From: Planctomycetota bacterium
GTDB taxonomy: Bacteria; Planctomycetota; UBA8742; UBA2392
NCBI GenBank assembly: GCA_003576915.1
Contig: QEVF01000028.1
Location: 1 to 47,009 of the forward strand
Length of the DNA stretch: 47,009 nucleotides
Reading direction: 5' to 3'
This document shows positions 23,910 through 32,767 of this stretch, piece after piece. The notes below the pieces were generated by a model. The model did not search any database and was not told the origin of the DNA. It was given only the letters and a program-made list of their open reading frames with translations. A program made the translations under genes and the position numbers. Position 1 is the stretch's first letter; each line of letters begins with the position of its first letter.

Positions 23910-24428
23910 ATGCCCTTCGACAAGGACGAAATCCTTCCGTCAGTTCAGGCGCTTTACGACGCCCTCGACCCGCACAAGCTCAAGGAACTCGACCACGCCA
24001 TTGCGCGCTGGAAGGGCAAGCCCACGGCCCTGCTGCAGGTCATGCATGTGGCGCAGGAAGTCTTCACCTGGCTGCCGGAGGGCGCGCTGGAACGGATCTC
24101 CCGCGGCCTGGATCTTCCGCGGGCCCAGGTCTTCGGCTTTGCGACCTTCTACGACCACTTCTACACCGACGGCCCGGCGCGCCACACGCTGCGCATCTGC
24201 CAGAGCATTTCCTGTTATCTGCGCGGAGCGCCGGAGTTGATTGCCACGGCGCGCAAGGAGCTGGGCGTCAAGCCCGGCGAGATCACGCCAGACGGCGGCG
24301 TCCGCTTCGAGTGTGTGTCCTGCCTGGGCCAATGTGACGGCGGCCCTTCGGTGTCCATCGATGACGAGCCGCAGCACGGCATGACCCCCGACAAGCTGCG
24401 CAAGCTGATCCGCGAACTGAAAGCTTGA
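23910..24428 (+). CDS. NuoE-like 2Fe-2S thioredoxin-fold subunit
   Basis: The 172-residue protein resembles the 24-kDa subunit of complex I (NuoE) and the matching subunit of NAD-linked hydrogenases and formate dehydrogenases, carrying one 2Fe-2S cluster. Ligands are Cys97, Cys102, Cys138 and Cys142. The helical N-terminal part includes QVMHVAQEVFTWLP. The start at 23910 has no strong Shine-Dalgarno, but the residues before it look non-coding. It is an orphan: neither NuoF nor NuoG neighbours are present, so its electron-transfer partner must be elsewhere. Its C-terminus is convergent with the AMP-binding enzyme gene (24524). Confidence 0.87.
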   Translation: MPFDKDEILPSVQALYDALDPHKLKELDHAIARWKGKPTALLQVMHVAQEVFTWLPEGALERISRGLDLPRAQVFGFATFYDHFYTDGPARHTLRICQSISCYLRGAPELIATARKELGVKPGEITPDGGVRFECVSCLGQCDGGPSVSIDDEPQHGMTPDKLRKLIRELKA

Positions 24429-24523
24429 CCCCGGCTGAGGCGTGCCAAGATTCTCGCGCTGCAACGCCTGCGCAGGGCCCCGGCACAGGCCCCGCTTCAT
24501 GGGCCCCTGGCGGGGGCGATGGC

Positions 24524-26590
24524 TTACACCCGCTGGTAGGCGTCGGTGCCCTGGCGCTTGAGGATGTGCACGCGCGTCTTGCCCGTGGCATCCGTGGGGA
24601 GCTGCGCCGCCAGCACAATGGCGTTGGGACGCTTCTTCTCCGTCAGGTGAAGGGCCGCAAAGGCCTTCAGGCGCGTGAGCATGTCTGTGCGCTGCTCTTC
24701 GCTCGCGGGCAGGCGCCCGCCGTCGCGCCCGCTTTCAAAGCTGCCCTTGCGCAGGATCACGAAGGTGGTCACCTGCTGTCGCGAGCCGTCGGCGTTGGGC
24801 AGGCCGATGGTGGTCGAAGTCTCCACCAGCTCGTGCCGCATCAGAACCTCATCAATCTCGCGCGGACTCACAAAGTCGCCCTCGCGCTCGATGAACTCGC
24901 CCTTGCGCCCCAGCACATAGGCAAATCCGTCCGCGTCGATATGGCCCAGATCGCCGCTGTGAAACCAGCCGCCGGCAAACACTCGGGGATTCACGTCCGG
25001 CCTGTTGTAGTACTCCTTCAGCGTCCCTTCACCCCAGATGCACAGCTCGCCGCGCTGGTTGATGTCCGCCGTGGGAAACACCGCGGGATTGGCCCGCAGA
25101 AAGCTCTTGTGTGTCCAGTCCCCCTCCAGCGGACGCAGGGGCCTGGACTCATCCCACACCGCAAGCTTGTCTCCCAGCGGCCGGCCCACGCTTCCAATCT
25201 TGCGCGTGCCGTTGGCCGGGTTGAGGGTGGCAAACCCCGTCGTTTCAGCCAGCGAGTACCCCTCCAGCACCGGCACGAGAAAGCACTTCTCAAAGGCGAG
25301 CTGCACGGGCCTGGGCAGGGCCGCCGCGCCGCAGACAATGGTCCTGAGACTGGAGATGTCATGGCCGCGCGCCAGGCCGTCTTCACGGGCGGCGGCGTCT
25401 CCCTGCTGGCGCAGGGCGCCCGGGCTTTCGTGGCCCGCGGGCCAGACGCCCGCGGCCGCGTCGCGGCGGGCTTGGCGCGCCCCCTCAAGTTCGCGCTCGG
25501 TCAGGATGCCCAGCATCGCGGGCACAGCCGAGACGGCCGTGACACGGTAGCGTTCCACGGCCGGCCAGAAGCGGCTGACGGAAAACTCGCTGAACAGCAC
25601 GACGCTGCCGCCAAGGGCCAGGGGCGTGAAGAGGGTCGGAACCTGGGCATTGACGTGAAACAGCGGCAGGCTGCACATCAGGCGGTCCGTCGCGTTGAGG
25701 CCAACGGCCGTCGAGAGACAGCGGGCGCTGGTGAGGAACTGCCTCTGCTGCAGGATGGCGCCCTGGGGAAGAGGCAGGGCGCGGCCGGTGTAGGCGATCT
25801 GCGCTTCGTCCCACTGGTGAGGAACGGGCGTCTTGAGTTCGAGGGCGGCCTGGCGCGTGCAGGCCGTAAAGTCGTAGAGCTTGGCAGGGTCGGCCAGACC
25901 CGCGGAAGGCAAGGTGGATTCCAGCATGACGCCCGGGGGGCCGTCGCCCACAAAGGCCACGGCCTGCAGGCCCGCCAGGTCTCCCCGAATCGCCTCCGCC
26001 CGGGGCCAGAACTCCCGGCTGATCAGCAGAAGGCTGGCGCCGCAGTCCTGGAGTGCCTGGTGCAACTCGTCGCTGTCCAGGTCCGTGCTCAGGGGCACGG
26101 CAATGAGGCCCGCCTTCATGGCGCCGAGCCAGGCAAAGACATACTCGGGGCTGTTGTTGAGCAGCAGGGCAACGCGCGCGCCCCGCGTCGCGCCCAGGGC
26201 GAGCATCACGTTGGCCGCGCGCGTGGTCTGCTCGTCCAGTTGAAGGAACGAATACTCCCTGCCGTCATCCTCGAACACGAGAAAGGTGCGGGCGCCGTGC
26301 TTGGCCGCCTGCCCCTGGATCAAGTCGCGCACGTTGCTGTATTCATTGGCCGCGCGCATGGGATCGGTGAAGCGCGCACGCGTCCGGATGATCTCGGAGG
26401 TGCGGCGCGGCGGCGGCTGCGTCACCAGTCGGGCGGGCTGAGACGCCGGCTTGGCATCCACTGGCGGAGACTTGGGAGCGGCGGCCACGACCTTGCGAGT
26501 GGCGCCGGTTTTCTTCCGGGAGATCCGCGACACCGGCTTGCTGCGCCCCTTGGCGGAAGATGGCGGCTTCTTCGCGGCTTTGCGCGGCAT
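24524..26590 (-). CDS. AMP-binding (acyl-adenylating) enzyme with atypical P-loop and basic tail
   Basis: The 688-residue protein belongs to the ANL superfamily (acyl-CoA synthetases). Conserved motifs include SLPLFHVNAQV, GYSLAETTGF, the Asp of WFHSGDLG, GRKGEFIEREG and the C-terminal Lys region PTDATGKTRVHI. The adenylate-binding loop, normally YTSGTTGxPKG, reads YTGRALPLPQG (residues 267-277): Ser/Thr/Gly residues and the PKG lysine are missing. The first about 65 residues are Lys/Ala/Pro-rich, resembling histone H1 tails. A disordered Ala/Arg/Gly insertion lies between motifs near residue 365-400. The ATG at 26590 has GGAGA upstream. The protein may be a fatty-acyl ligase or a catalytically altered relative. 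Confidence 0.85.
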   Translation of the reverse strand: MPRKAAKKPPSSAKGRSKPVSRISRKKTGATRKVVAAAPKSPPVDAKPASQPARLVTQPPPRRTSEIIRTRARFTDPMRAANEYSNVRDLIQGQAAKHGARTFLVFEDDGREYSFLQLDEQTTRAANVMLALGATRGARVALLLNNSPEYVFAWLGAMKAGLIAVPLSTDLDSDELHQALQDCGASLLLISREFWPRAEAIRGDLAGLQAVAFVGDGPPGVMLESTLPSAGLADPAKLYDFTACTRQAALELKTPVPHQWDEAQIAYTGRALPLPQGAILQQRQFLTSARCLSTAVGLNATDRLMCSLPLFHVNAQVPTLFTPLALGGSVVLFSEFSVSRFWPAVERYRVTAVSAVPAMLGILTERELEGARQARRDAAAGVWPAGHESPGALRQQGDAAAREDGLARGHDISSLRTIVCGAAALPRPVQLAFEKCFLVPVLEGYSLAETTGFATLNPANGTRKIGSVGRPLGDKLAVWDESRPLRPLEGDWTHKSFLRANPAVFPTADINQRGELCIWGEGTLKEYYNRPDVNPRVFAGGWFHSGDLGHIDADGFAYVLGRKGEFIEREGDFVSPREIDEVLMRHELVETSTTIGLPNADGSRQQVTTFVILRKGSFESGRDGGRLPASEEQRTDMLTRLKAFAALHLTEKKRPNAIVLAAQLPTDATGKTRVHILKRQGTDAYQRV

Positions 26591-26989
26591 GATCTCTCCG
26601 GTGCGTGGTTGACGAGCCCAGATTGAAACAGTCCGTGCGCGCCAAGCAAGCGTGCAGCGCCGGAAAGAAGTTGCAGGCAAAACTTTCCACACCGAGTCGG
26701 CAAAGCCTGACAGACCCAGAAGGTGAACGGCGAAGGCCGCCATAGCAAGCGCTGGAGGCGCGCAGGGGCCCCTCCGGGCAGGAGTGTCAGAAAGCCGATT
26801 TCACCAATCCACAAGGAATGGTGAAAAGCTGTCAGAAACGGGCGAGGGCGAAGTTGGGGGCGCTCTCCCGAACCCGCCGCGCGGCTTTGAAAGCCGTGCA
26901 AAGAGCGGGGCAGCAATTGGAGACATCGTAACCAACGCTGTAGTATGAACTTGAGATGACCACCCAAGGCCAACTTTCATAACGCACAT

Positions 26990-27019
26990 TTTATAAGGTG
27001 CATACTCAACAAACATCAA
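26990..27019 (-). promoter_or_regulatory. Candidate minus-strand promoter
   Basis: On the minus strand, TTGATG (27019-27014) and TATAAA (26995-26990) are 18 bases apart. GCAC...GTGC half sites (GCACATTTTATAAGGTGC, 26984-27001) overlap the -10 and could bind a regulator. The promoter reads toward the AMP-binding enzyme. Confidence 0.45.
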
Positions 27020-27025
27020 ATGAAA

Positions 27026-27057
27026 CAACCGCCCCTCACTCCAGCGCGGGGCGGTTG
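27026..27057 (-). terminator. Intrinsic terminator for the minus-strand etf operon
   Basis: CAACCGCCCC and GGGGCGGTTG form a perfect 10-bp stem. Read on the minus strand, the stem is followed by TTTCATTTG, a T-rich tract. It lies 130 bases downstream of etfA. Confidence 0.7.
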
Positions 27058-27186
27058 TGGATAACTTCCGGAAACGTGGGCTGCGGCGGGAGCTTCGACT
27101 GAGTAGGCCCCGGGAGCCGACGCGACGCGCCAAGCCACGGAAAGCTCGCTCCGAGCAGCAGCCGCCACAGCAATTCCAAGGCCGCT

Positions 27187-28179
27187 CTAACCTTTCAGCG
27201 CCGCCGCGAAGGCTTCAATCAGGGCCGGCAGAACATCCTCCGCCGAGCCCACGATGCCGTAGTCTGCCACCTTGAAGATCGGGGCCTGGGCATCCTTGTT
27301 GACGGCCACAATCACCTTGCTGCCGCTCATGCCCGCCAGGTGCTGAATCGCGCCCGAAATGGCCACGGCGATGTAAAGCTTCGGGCTCACGGTCTTGCCC
27401 GTCTGGCCCACCTGCTCACCGTGGGGCCGCCAACCCGCGTCCACGACGGCGCGCGAAGCGCCCACGGCCGCTCCGATGGTTGCGGCCAGTTTTTCGAGAT
27501 TGGCCCAGTTCTGTTTGCCTTCGCCGGCGGGGTCCTTCATGCCGCGCCCGCCGCTGCAGACGATCTCGGCCTCGGCGACATCGAGCTTTCCGGCGGCGCC
27601 CGAGACAATCTCCTTCACGACGGCCTTGAGGTCGGCCAGGGAGAAGGCCACCTTGACGGCCTCAACAGGCGCGCTGCCGCCCCCCCTTGCAGGCGTGGCA
27701 AAGACGTTGGGGCGCAGGGTGGCAAAGAGTGCGCCCGAGGCCTGCACCGTGACGCGGGCCTTGCCCGCGAAAACGGGGCGAACGGCGACGGGCTTTCCGC
27801 CCTCGGCGCGCAATTCGACGATGTCGCTGGCCAGACCGCACTTCATCATGGCTGCGGCGCGGGGCATGCAGTCCTTGCCTACGGAAGTCGCGCTGGCCAG
27901 CACGACGGCCGCGCCCTGGGCCTGTGCCTGATTGGCAATGAGCCTGGCCATGGCATCGGGGCTGTGCTTTGAGAAGGCCTCACCGGAGGCCAGCAGCGTC
28001 CTGGAGGCGCCGTAGGCGCCCAACGTCGCGGCCTCGGCATCGAGCCCGTTGCCGGCCAAGAGGGCGATGCACTTGCCGCCAAGACTGGCCGCCAGTGCGG
28101 CGCCGGCGCCCAGCGCCTGGAGCCCTGCCTTGCTTGCCTTGCCGTCCTTCGCTTCAACAAACACCAGTACGTTTGACAT
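27187..28179 (-). CDS. etfA: Electron transfer flavoprotein, alpha subunit
   Basis: EtfA binds FAD and, with EtfB, carries electrons from acyl-CoA and other dehydrogenases to the quinone pool via ETF-quinone oxidoreductase. The 330-residue product has the expected length. The C-terminal FAD domain shows SGGRGMKDP, GASRAVVDAGWRPHGEQVGQ and the closing SKVIVAVNKDAQAPIFKVAD. It lies 55 bases downstream of etfB on the same strand. No dehydrogenase partner is in the window, although the AMP-binding enzyme nearby could feed fatty acids to such a pathway. Confidence 0.96.
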   Translation of the reverse strand: MSNVLVFVEAKDGKASKAGLQALGAGAALAASLGGKCIALLAGNGLDAEAATLGAYGASRTLLASGEAFSKHSPDAMARLIANQAQAQGAAVVLASATSVGKDCMPRAAAMMKCGLASDIVELRAEGGKPVAVRPVFAGKARVTVQASGALFATLRPNVFATPARGGGSAPVEAVKVAFSLADLKAVVKEIVSGAAGKLDVAEAEIVCSGGRGMKDPAGEGKQNWANLEKLAATIGAAVGASRAVVDAGWRPHGEQVGQTGKTVSPKLYIAVAISGAIQHLAGMSGSKVIVAVNKDAQAPIFKVADYGIVGSAEDVLPALIEAFAAALKG

Positions 28180-28234
28180 GTCTATCGCTCGAGTTCTGAG
28201 GGCCTCGTTGGCCGCATTCCGCGGAATGAAAGTG

Positions 28235-28987
28235 CTAGATCACCTTGGCTTCGTTGCGCAGCAGTTCGACGAGCTTGCGGGCGGCGTCGGGACCTTCACC
28301 CACAATCTTGCCGGCCGGACGCGGCGCCGGAGGCTCCATCTTGAGCACGTTGATCAGGTTGGCGGGAACGGCAGCCGGGCCTTCGTCGAGTTTGGTGTTC
28401 TTGGCGGCCATGATGCCCTTCATGCTTGCGCTGCGGGGCTTGTTGAGGCCCTTCTGGCAGGTGAGGGCGCAGGGGAGCCTGACCTCCAGCTTCTCGCGCT
28501 TGCCTCCCTCGATCTCGCGTTCGACATGGGCCACGCCGCCTTCAACGCTGAGCCCGGTAACCACTGTGGCACAGCCGATGCCGAGCAACTCGGCCGTCAT
28601 GGGCCCCACCGCCGAACTCTGGTTGTCCACGGAGATGTGGCCGAACAGCACAAGGTCGTGGGGCAGGGTCTTGATTTTGGCGGCCAGCGCGCTGGCCGTG
28701 GCAAATGCGTCGTGTTCTTTGTCGGAGATCAGCAGCACGCCGGCGTCGCAACCGGTGGCGATGCAGGTGCGGAGTTCCTTGGCGGAATCCTTGACGCCCA
28801 GGATCACGGCCGTGACCTTGCTGCCCGGGTTCTTCTCCTTCAGGGCAATGCCGGCTTCCAGGGCAAACTTGTCATACTCGCTGATGTCGTAGTTCACGCC
28901 CGCCGGGTCGTAGTTCCTGCCATCGGCTCCGGGCTTGATGCGCGCATCAGTCACTGGCGCGCGGCGCACGCACACAATAATGTTCAT
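28235..28987 (-). CDS. etfB: Electron transfer flavoprotein, beta subunit
   Basis: EtfB pairs with EtfA and binds AMP (or a second FAD in bifurcating types). The 250-residue product starts MNIIVCVRRAPVTDARI, close to the usual MKIVVxVKRVPD opening, and contains the nucleotide-binding region VLFGHISVDNQSSAVGP and the ETF-beta signature (VEREIEGGKREKLEVRLPC). The order etfB-etfA and the close spacing indicate one operon, ending at the terminator at 27026-27057. Whether it is a normal or electron-bifurcating ETF cannot be decided from sequence reading alone. Confidence 0.96.
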   Translation of the reverse strand: MNIIVCVRRAPVTDARIKPGADGRNYDPAGVNYDISEYDKFALEAGIALKEKNPGSKVTAVILGVKDSAKELRTCIATGCDAGVLLISDKEHDAFATASALAAKIKTLPHDLVLFGHISVDNQSSAVGPMTAELLGIGCATVVTGLSVEGGVAHVEREIEGGKREKLEVRLPCALTCQKGLNKPRSASMKGIMAAKNTKLDEGPAAVPANLINVLKMEPPAPRPAGKIVGEGPDAARKLVELLRNEAKVI

Positions 28988-29088
28988 ACGGTCGTCTCAC
29001 TCGCAATGGGGGGCCGGCTGGTACTTGCCCCTGGTCTGTGAAGCGCGGGGAGAATAGTGCCCAAAAACTTCCGCGGCAAGGGTATTCA

Positions 29089-29646
29089 ATGACCGACGCG
29101 CTCACTGCTTCAGATGGAAAACAATTGCTCAAGCTGGCCCGCGCAAGCCTGGAACATTTCGTGCGCACCGGACAGCGGCTCGCCCTGCCGGCCGACGTTT
29201 CTCCTGCCCTGGAAGAAGGACTGGGCGCCTTTGTCACTTTGACCACGCCCGACGGCTCCCTGCGGGGCTGTATCGGCAACATGGTGGCCCACGGCCCACT
29301 GGTGGAGACCGTGCGCGAGATGGCCATCGCGGCCGGAACCCACGATCCGCGCTTTCCGCCGGTGAGTGAAGATGAGCTCAGCGGCCTGCGCTACGAAGTC
29401 AGCGTGATTTCACCCATGGTGGAAAGCCGCGCCGACCAGGTGGTGCCCGGCCGCCACGGCCTTTACATCCGCAAGGGCCGCTTCAGCGGTACGCTGCTGC
29501 CGCAGGTGGCATCAGAGCACGGCTGGGATCGGGTCACCTTCCTGCAGCAGACCTGCGTCAAGGCAGGGCTGAAGCCCCTGGCCTGGCAGGACCCCGACAC
29601 AACGATTTACACCTACACGGCCCAGGTCTTCAGTGAAGGCCCATGA
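29089..29646 (+). CDS. amrA: AMMECR1-domain protein (AmmeMemoRadiSam system protein A)
   Basis: The 185-residue product matches the AMMECR1 family: the signature LRGCIGNMVAHGPLVETVRE (about residues 63-82) and the segment THDPRFPPVSEDEL are both present. In many bacteria and archaea this domain is next to a Memo-like protein and a radical-SAM protein (AmmeMemoRadiSam system), whose chemistry is not settled. Neither partner is here, so this is a stand-alone copy. The ATG at 29089 is preceded by AAGGG. It is divergent from etfB. Confidence 0.9.
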   Translation: MTDALTASDGKQLLKLARASLEHFVRTGQRLALPADVSPALEEGLGAFVTLTTPDGSLRGCIGNMVAHGPLVETVREMAIAAGTHDPRFPPVSEDELSGLRYEVSVISPMVESRADQVVPGRHGLYIRKGRFSGTLLPQVASEHGWDRVTFLQQTCVKAGLKPLAWQDPDTTIYTYTAQVFSEGP

Positions 29647-29810
29647 GAGTTGACCTGTTACGCGGCGCACCCTTTGGCGGTATCATTGCAGTGCTGCTTC
29701 CGGCAGGACATGGGCCGGCGGTGGCGCACTGAGTTAACGCTGAAGAAGGCGATTCAGCGGACAGGGCGCCGGGCAAGGGTGTCGTGCCGGCGCCGACAGG
29801 CCTTTGATGC

Positions 29811-29875
29811 GGCCTGCGGAAACAGGCCGGGGATGGCTTGCGCACTTCAGGCGGCTGGAGGGCCGCTTGATGGCG
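29811..29875 (+). repeat. Decayed copy of the CTAG-ended repeat family
   Basis: The stretch GGATGGCTTGCGCA, then TTCAGGCGGCTG, then GGCCGCTTGA follows the same order as copy 3 (42630-42680) with about a dozen differences. The ends with CTAG are lost. It lies just upstream of the FG-GAP lipoprotein gene, in an otherwise empty 260-base gap. Confidence 0.55.
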
Positions 29876-29905
29876 GAGTTTGAGGGTCCCATCGGGCAGG
29901 TGTCG

Positions 29906-32767
29906 ATGAAGCACTTTGCGCTCACTTTGCTGATGTCCGGCGCGCTGTTCGTCCTGGCGTGCGGCGGAGGTTCCGGCGCGCCCAGGGCGCCGTCCCTGCC
30001 CGCGCCGGGCGGCACGCTGCGCGCCTTGAATCCCGCCGACCTGAACATGGACGGCATTCCCGACGCGCCCGTGCCTTCAGCTTTGCGTCACCTCCTGCTC
30101 CAGACACCCGCCGACTTTGCCCTGACCCGCGTTTCCCTCACGCGCGGACCTGCCAACGTGGAGTTTACGGCGGCTGCCGTCTCCGCGCGCGGCGGTGACC
30201 GCATCGTAGAGCTCACGCTGAAGGCGCCCCTGGGCGACGAGCCCGTGACGCTGCGAGCCGGCGCCTATGAGTTGCGCATGTTCCCTGCGGCCGCGCCCTC
30301 CCTGCCGGAAACGGGATTCAGGCCCGCCACGGGAGGAGCCCTGGCCAACGACCTGGTCTCGCCCAGCGCCGCGGTGTTCGACGCTCCCGCCGATGTGCAG
30401 TTGCTCTGTCTGGGCGCCCTGCCCTCTGTCGTGTCAGGCCTGCGCCTCGCCTGCGGCGAGACACCCGGCATCGAGCTTCAGCCGGTCATCACTGCCCGGG
30501 GCCTGATGTTCAGTCCGGTGCTGCCGTTGCAGGCCGGTCGGGCCTATCGGCTTGTGGCCGCCGATGATGCTCGCGACTGCTTCGGACGGGCCCTGACCCC
30601 GCGCTTCAACCTGTGGGTGCGGCGCTCAGGCATCGTGGCCCTGGCCAGCGCCGACCTCGACCGCGATGGCCAGGAAGAGCTGCTGTTTCTCGATGCCAAC
30701 GGGCTTGTGAACACCCTGGCCGACCCCGCGGGCCAGCCCCAGCGCGTGCCCCTGGGAGTCTCAGGCAAGGGCGAAGCCCTGTCCACCGGAGACTTCGACG
30801 GCAACGGCGTGGCGGACATCGCCGTGCTTGTGCGCTCCGAAGAGGGCTTTTCCCTCTTGAAGCTCCTGGGCACGATTCGCAACGGACGCGCCGACTATTC
30901 GCTGCAGTCCCTTCCTGTGTCGCTCGAAGCGCCGCAACACCTGTGCGCGGGCGACTTCGACCGTGACGGCAAGGATGACCTGGTGCTGGTGGGCGCCTTT
31001 GGTCAGGCCCAATTTTTTACTTCGCGGCTTTCCCCCCGCAGCCTGGAATCCCTCACGGCGCGGCAACTGGTGCTGGATGCCGCCCTGGCAGACGCCGACG
31101 CCGACGGGGACCTCGACCTGTTCCTGCTCGCCGCCGACGGCCAGAGCCGCCTGCTGGTCCATCGCGGCCTCGAGGGCCTGGGCGAAAGACCGGAAGTGCG
31201 CGACCTGCCCACGGGCGCAGCCTCGCGGGCGGCCTTTGCCGACTTTGAAACCAACGCGCACCTGGACCTCCTGCTCTCAGGCGCGCTGGCGTCGTGCCGC
31301 CTGCGTTTTGACTGTTTTGGCGAAGCCGGGTCCATGGAGGTGCGGCGCGCCGACGAAGGGGGGCTGCTGGCCGGCGCGGTGCTCTGCCGCGACCTCAACG
31401 CCGACAACCGCGCGGACCTCATTGCCATGCGCGAGGATGAAAGCGGCGTGAGCGCAGACTTTGCCGTGTTCGTGAACTTCGTGGACAAGGCCGACAACCG
31501 GCCCGACGGCCTGTTTTCACTGCAGGGCCGGCTGCTCGTTCACGCCGTGGCCTACTGGCGCGGCACCATCGCGCTTGCCACGGAATCCATGCTTTACCTG
31601 CAGCCCCTGGCGCCCATCCAGGTTCCCCTCAAAGAGACGAGCAAGGCCCGATTCATCAAGGCCTACGAACCCCTGCCGGCGCTGCCTGCCCCCCTGAGCG
31701 CGGCCATCGCAGATTTCAACGGCGACGGCAAGGCCGACGTTGCTTCACTGGACGCCGACGGGCGATTGACGGTCTGGCTCGCGGGCGCAGCCGGCGAGAA
31801 GTTCACCCAGGCCGCGGACGGTCTCGAGTTGGGTGGCCTGGGCAGCCTTCAGGTCGTGGACTTTGACCGGGACTCCCTGCCTGATCTGCTCTTTGTGCCG
31901 GCCGACCGCTCGCAGCGGCCGCGCCTTCTGCGCGGCACGCGCGAGGGCCGCTTTGAAGATGATCTCGAGGGCCTGCTGCCGACGCCCCCCACGAACCTGA
32001 TGGGGGCGCCCGCCATGGGCGATTTCGACCGCGACGGCCGCCTGGATGTGTTGTGGCCCAATGACGTGGGCCGCCTTCAGTTCAATGAAGGAGGCCGACG
32101 CTGGCGCGAGTTCCCGCAGTTTCCGGTCATACGCGACGCCACCCGGCCGCTCTACTTTTCAGGCGAGCTGTGCTGTGCGGACTTCACGGGCGACGGCCTG
32201 GCGGATGTCGTTGCCGTCATGCAGCCCTACGAGGCTTCCGCCTACGACCAGTGCCTGGTGCTGATGGAAGGCACGGGGCAGGCCGATGCGCCCTTCAATG
32301 TTTACACGACGTTGGCGCTGCGGGGTCGCTTCACCAGTCTGACCCCCGCGCCCCTGAGCCCGGGCCGCGGGGCGGGCCTCGCGCTTGGCTTTGCCCGCGC
32401 GGGCGAAGGCCTCCAGTTCCTGCTGCTGGGCCTGGACGGCCAGCGGCAGTTCGCCCCGCTCAACGCGGGACCCGAAGCGCGCGGGGAGTTGGCAGCCCTG
32501 GCCGCCGACGACATCGACCGTGACGGCGACCTCGACCTCATTCTCGTCGAGCGCCAGGACGGCGCACCGGCGACGACCCTCTGGATCAACATGGGCGACG
32601 GCCGCTTCACGCGCGGAGCCGGCGCTGAAGACAGCCTGCGCCGCGCCCTTGGCAATTTCTCCGCCAGCAACCTCTCCCTTGCCGACTTCACGGGCGACGG
32701 CAAGCCGGACCTTCTGGCCATCGATGCGCGGGGCAATGTCGTGCTCGTTCGAACGGCCGTGGAATGA
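29906..32767 (+). CDS. Large FG-GAP/VCBS-repeat lipoprotein
   Basis: The 953-residue product has a signal peptide with lipobox VLAC (Cys19) and a Gly/Ser linker. Its first about 220 residues form an unrecognised beta-rich domain. Then come about eleven FG-GAP/VCBS-type repeats with the calcium-binding pattern DxDxDGxxD, for example DLDRDGQEELL, DFDGNGVADI, DFDRDGKDDL, DADADGDLDL, DFNGDGKADV and DIDRDGDLDL. Such repeats fold as a beta-propeller and usually bind surface ligands or partners. The frame is open upstream to 29804, but the ATG at 29906 gives the clean signal peptide. Its stop overlaps the coaX start (ATGA), which is unusual for a surface lipoprotein and a cofactor enzyme. Confidence 0.88.
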   Translation: MKHFALTLLMSGALFVLACGGGSGAPRAPSLPAPGGTLRALNPADLNMDGIPDAPVPSALRHLLLQTPADFALTRVSLTRGPANVEFTAAAVSARGGDRIVELTLKAPLGDEPVTLRAGAYELRMFPAAAPSLPETGFRPATGGALANDLVSPSAAVFDAPADVQLLCLGALPSVVSGLRLACGETPGIELQPVITARGLMFSPVLPLQAGRAYRLVAADDARDCFGRALTPRFNLWVRRSGIVALASADLDRDGQEELLFLDANGLVNTLADPAGQPQRVPLGVSGKGEALSTGDFDGNGVADIAVLVRSEEGFSLLKLLGTIRNGRADYSLQSLPVSLEAPQHLCAGDFDRDGKDDLVLVGAFGQAQFFTSRLSPRSLESLTARQLVLDAALADADADGDLDLFLLAADGQSRLLVHRGLEGLGERPEVRDLPTGAASRAAFADFETNAHLDLLLSGALASCRLRFDCFGEAGSMEVRRADEGGLLAGAVLCRDLNADNRADLIAMREDESGVSADFAVFVNFVDKADNRPDGLFSLQGRLLVHAVAYWRGTIALATESMLYLQPLAPIQVPLKETSKARFIKAYEPLPALPAPLSAAIADFNGDGKADVASLDADGRLTVWLAGAAGEKFTQAADGLELGGLGSLQVVDFDRDSLPDLLFVPADRSQRPRLLRGTREGRFEDDLEGLLPTPPTNLMGAPAMGDFDRDGRLDVLWPNDVGRLQFNEGGRRWREFPQFPVIRDATRPLYFSGELCCADFTGDGLADVVAVMQPYEASAYDQCLVLMEGTGQADAPFNVYTTLALRGRFTSLTPAPLSPGRGAGLALGFARAGEGLQFLLLGLDGQRQFAPLNAGPEARGELAALAADDIDRDGDLDLILVERQDGAPATTLWINMGDGRFTRGAGAEDSLRRALGNFSASNLSLADFTGDGKPDLLAIDARGNVVLVRTAVE

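Larger units (their letters stand above)
26591..27186. other. Gap with hairpins and a minus-strand promoter, no gene seen
   Basis: No convincing protein gene is present between the AMP-binding enzyme and etfA. There is a hairpin of TTCACCAATCC with GGAATGGTGAA (26799-26824, ten of eleven pairs), a copy of TGTCAGAAA on either side of it (about 26786 and 26829), a minus-strand promoter at 26990-27019 and a terminator at 27026-27057. The promoter would give the AMP-binding gene an unusually long leader of about 390 bases. Confidence 0.5.

Noticed and set aside
24425..26626. 733-codon plus-strand frame opposite the AMP-binding enzyme
   Set aside because: The minus-strand frame has most ANL motifs; the plus-strand frame is low-complexity shadow.
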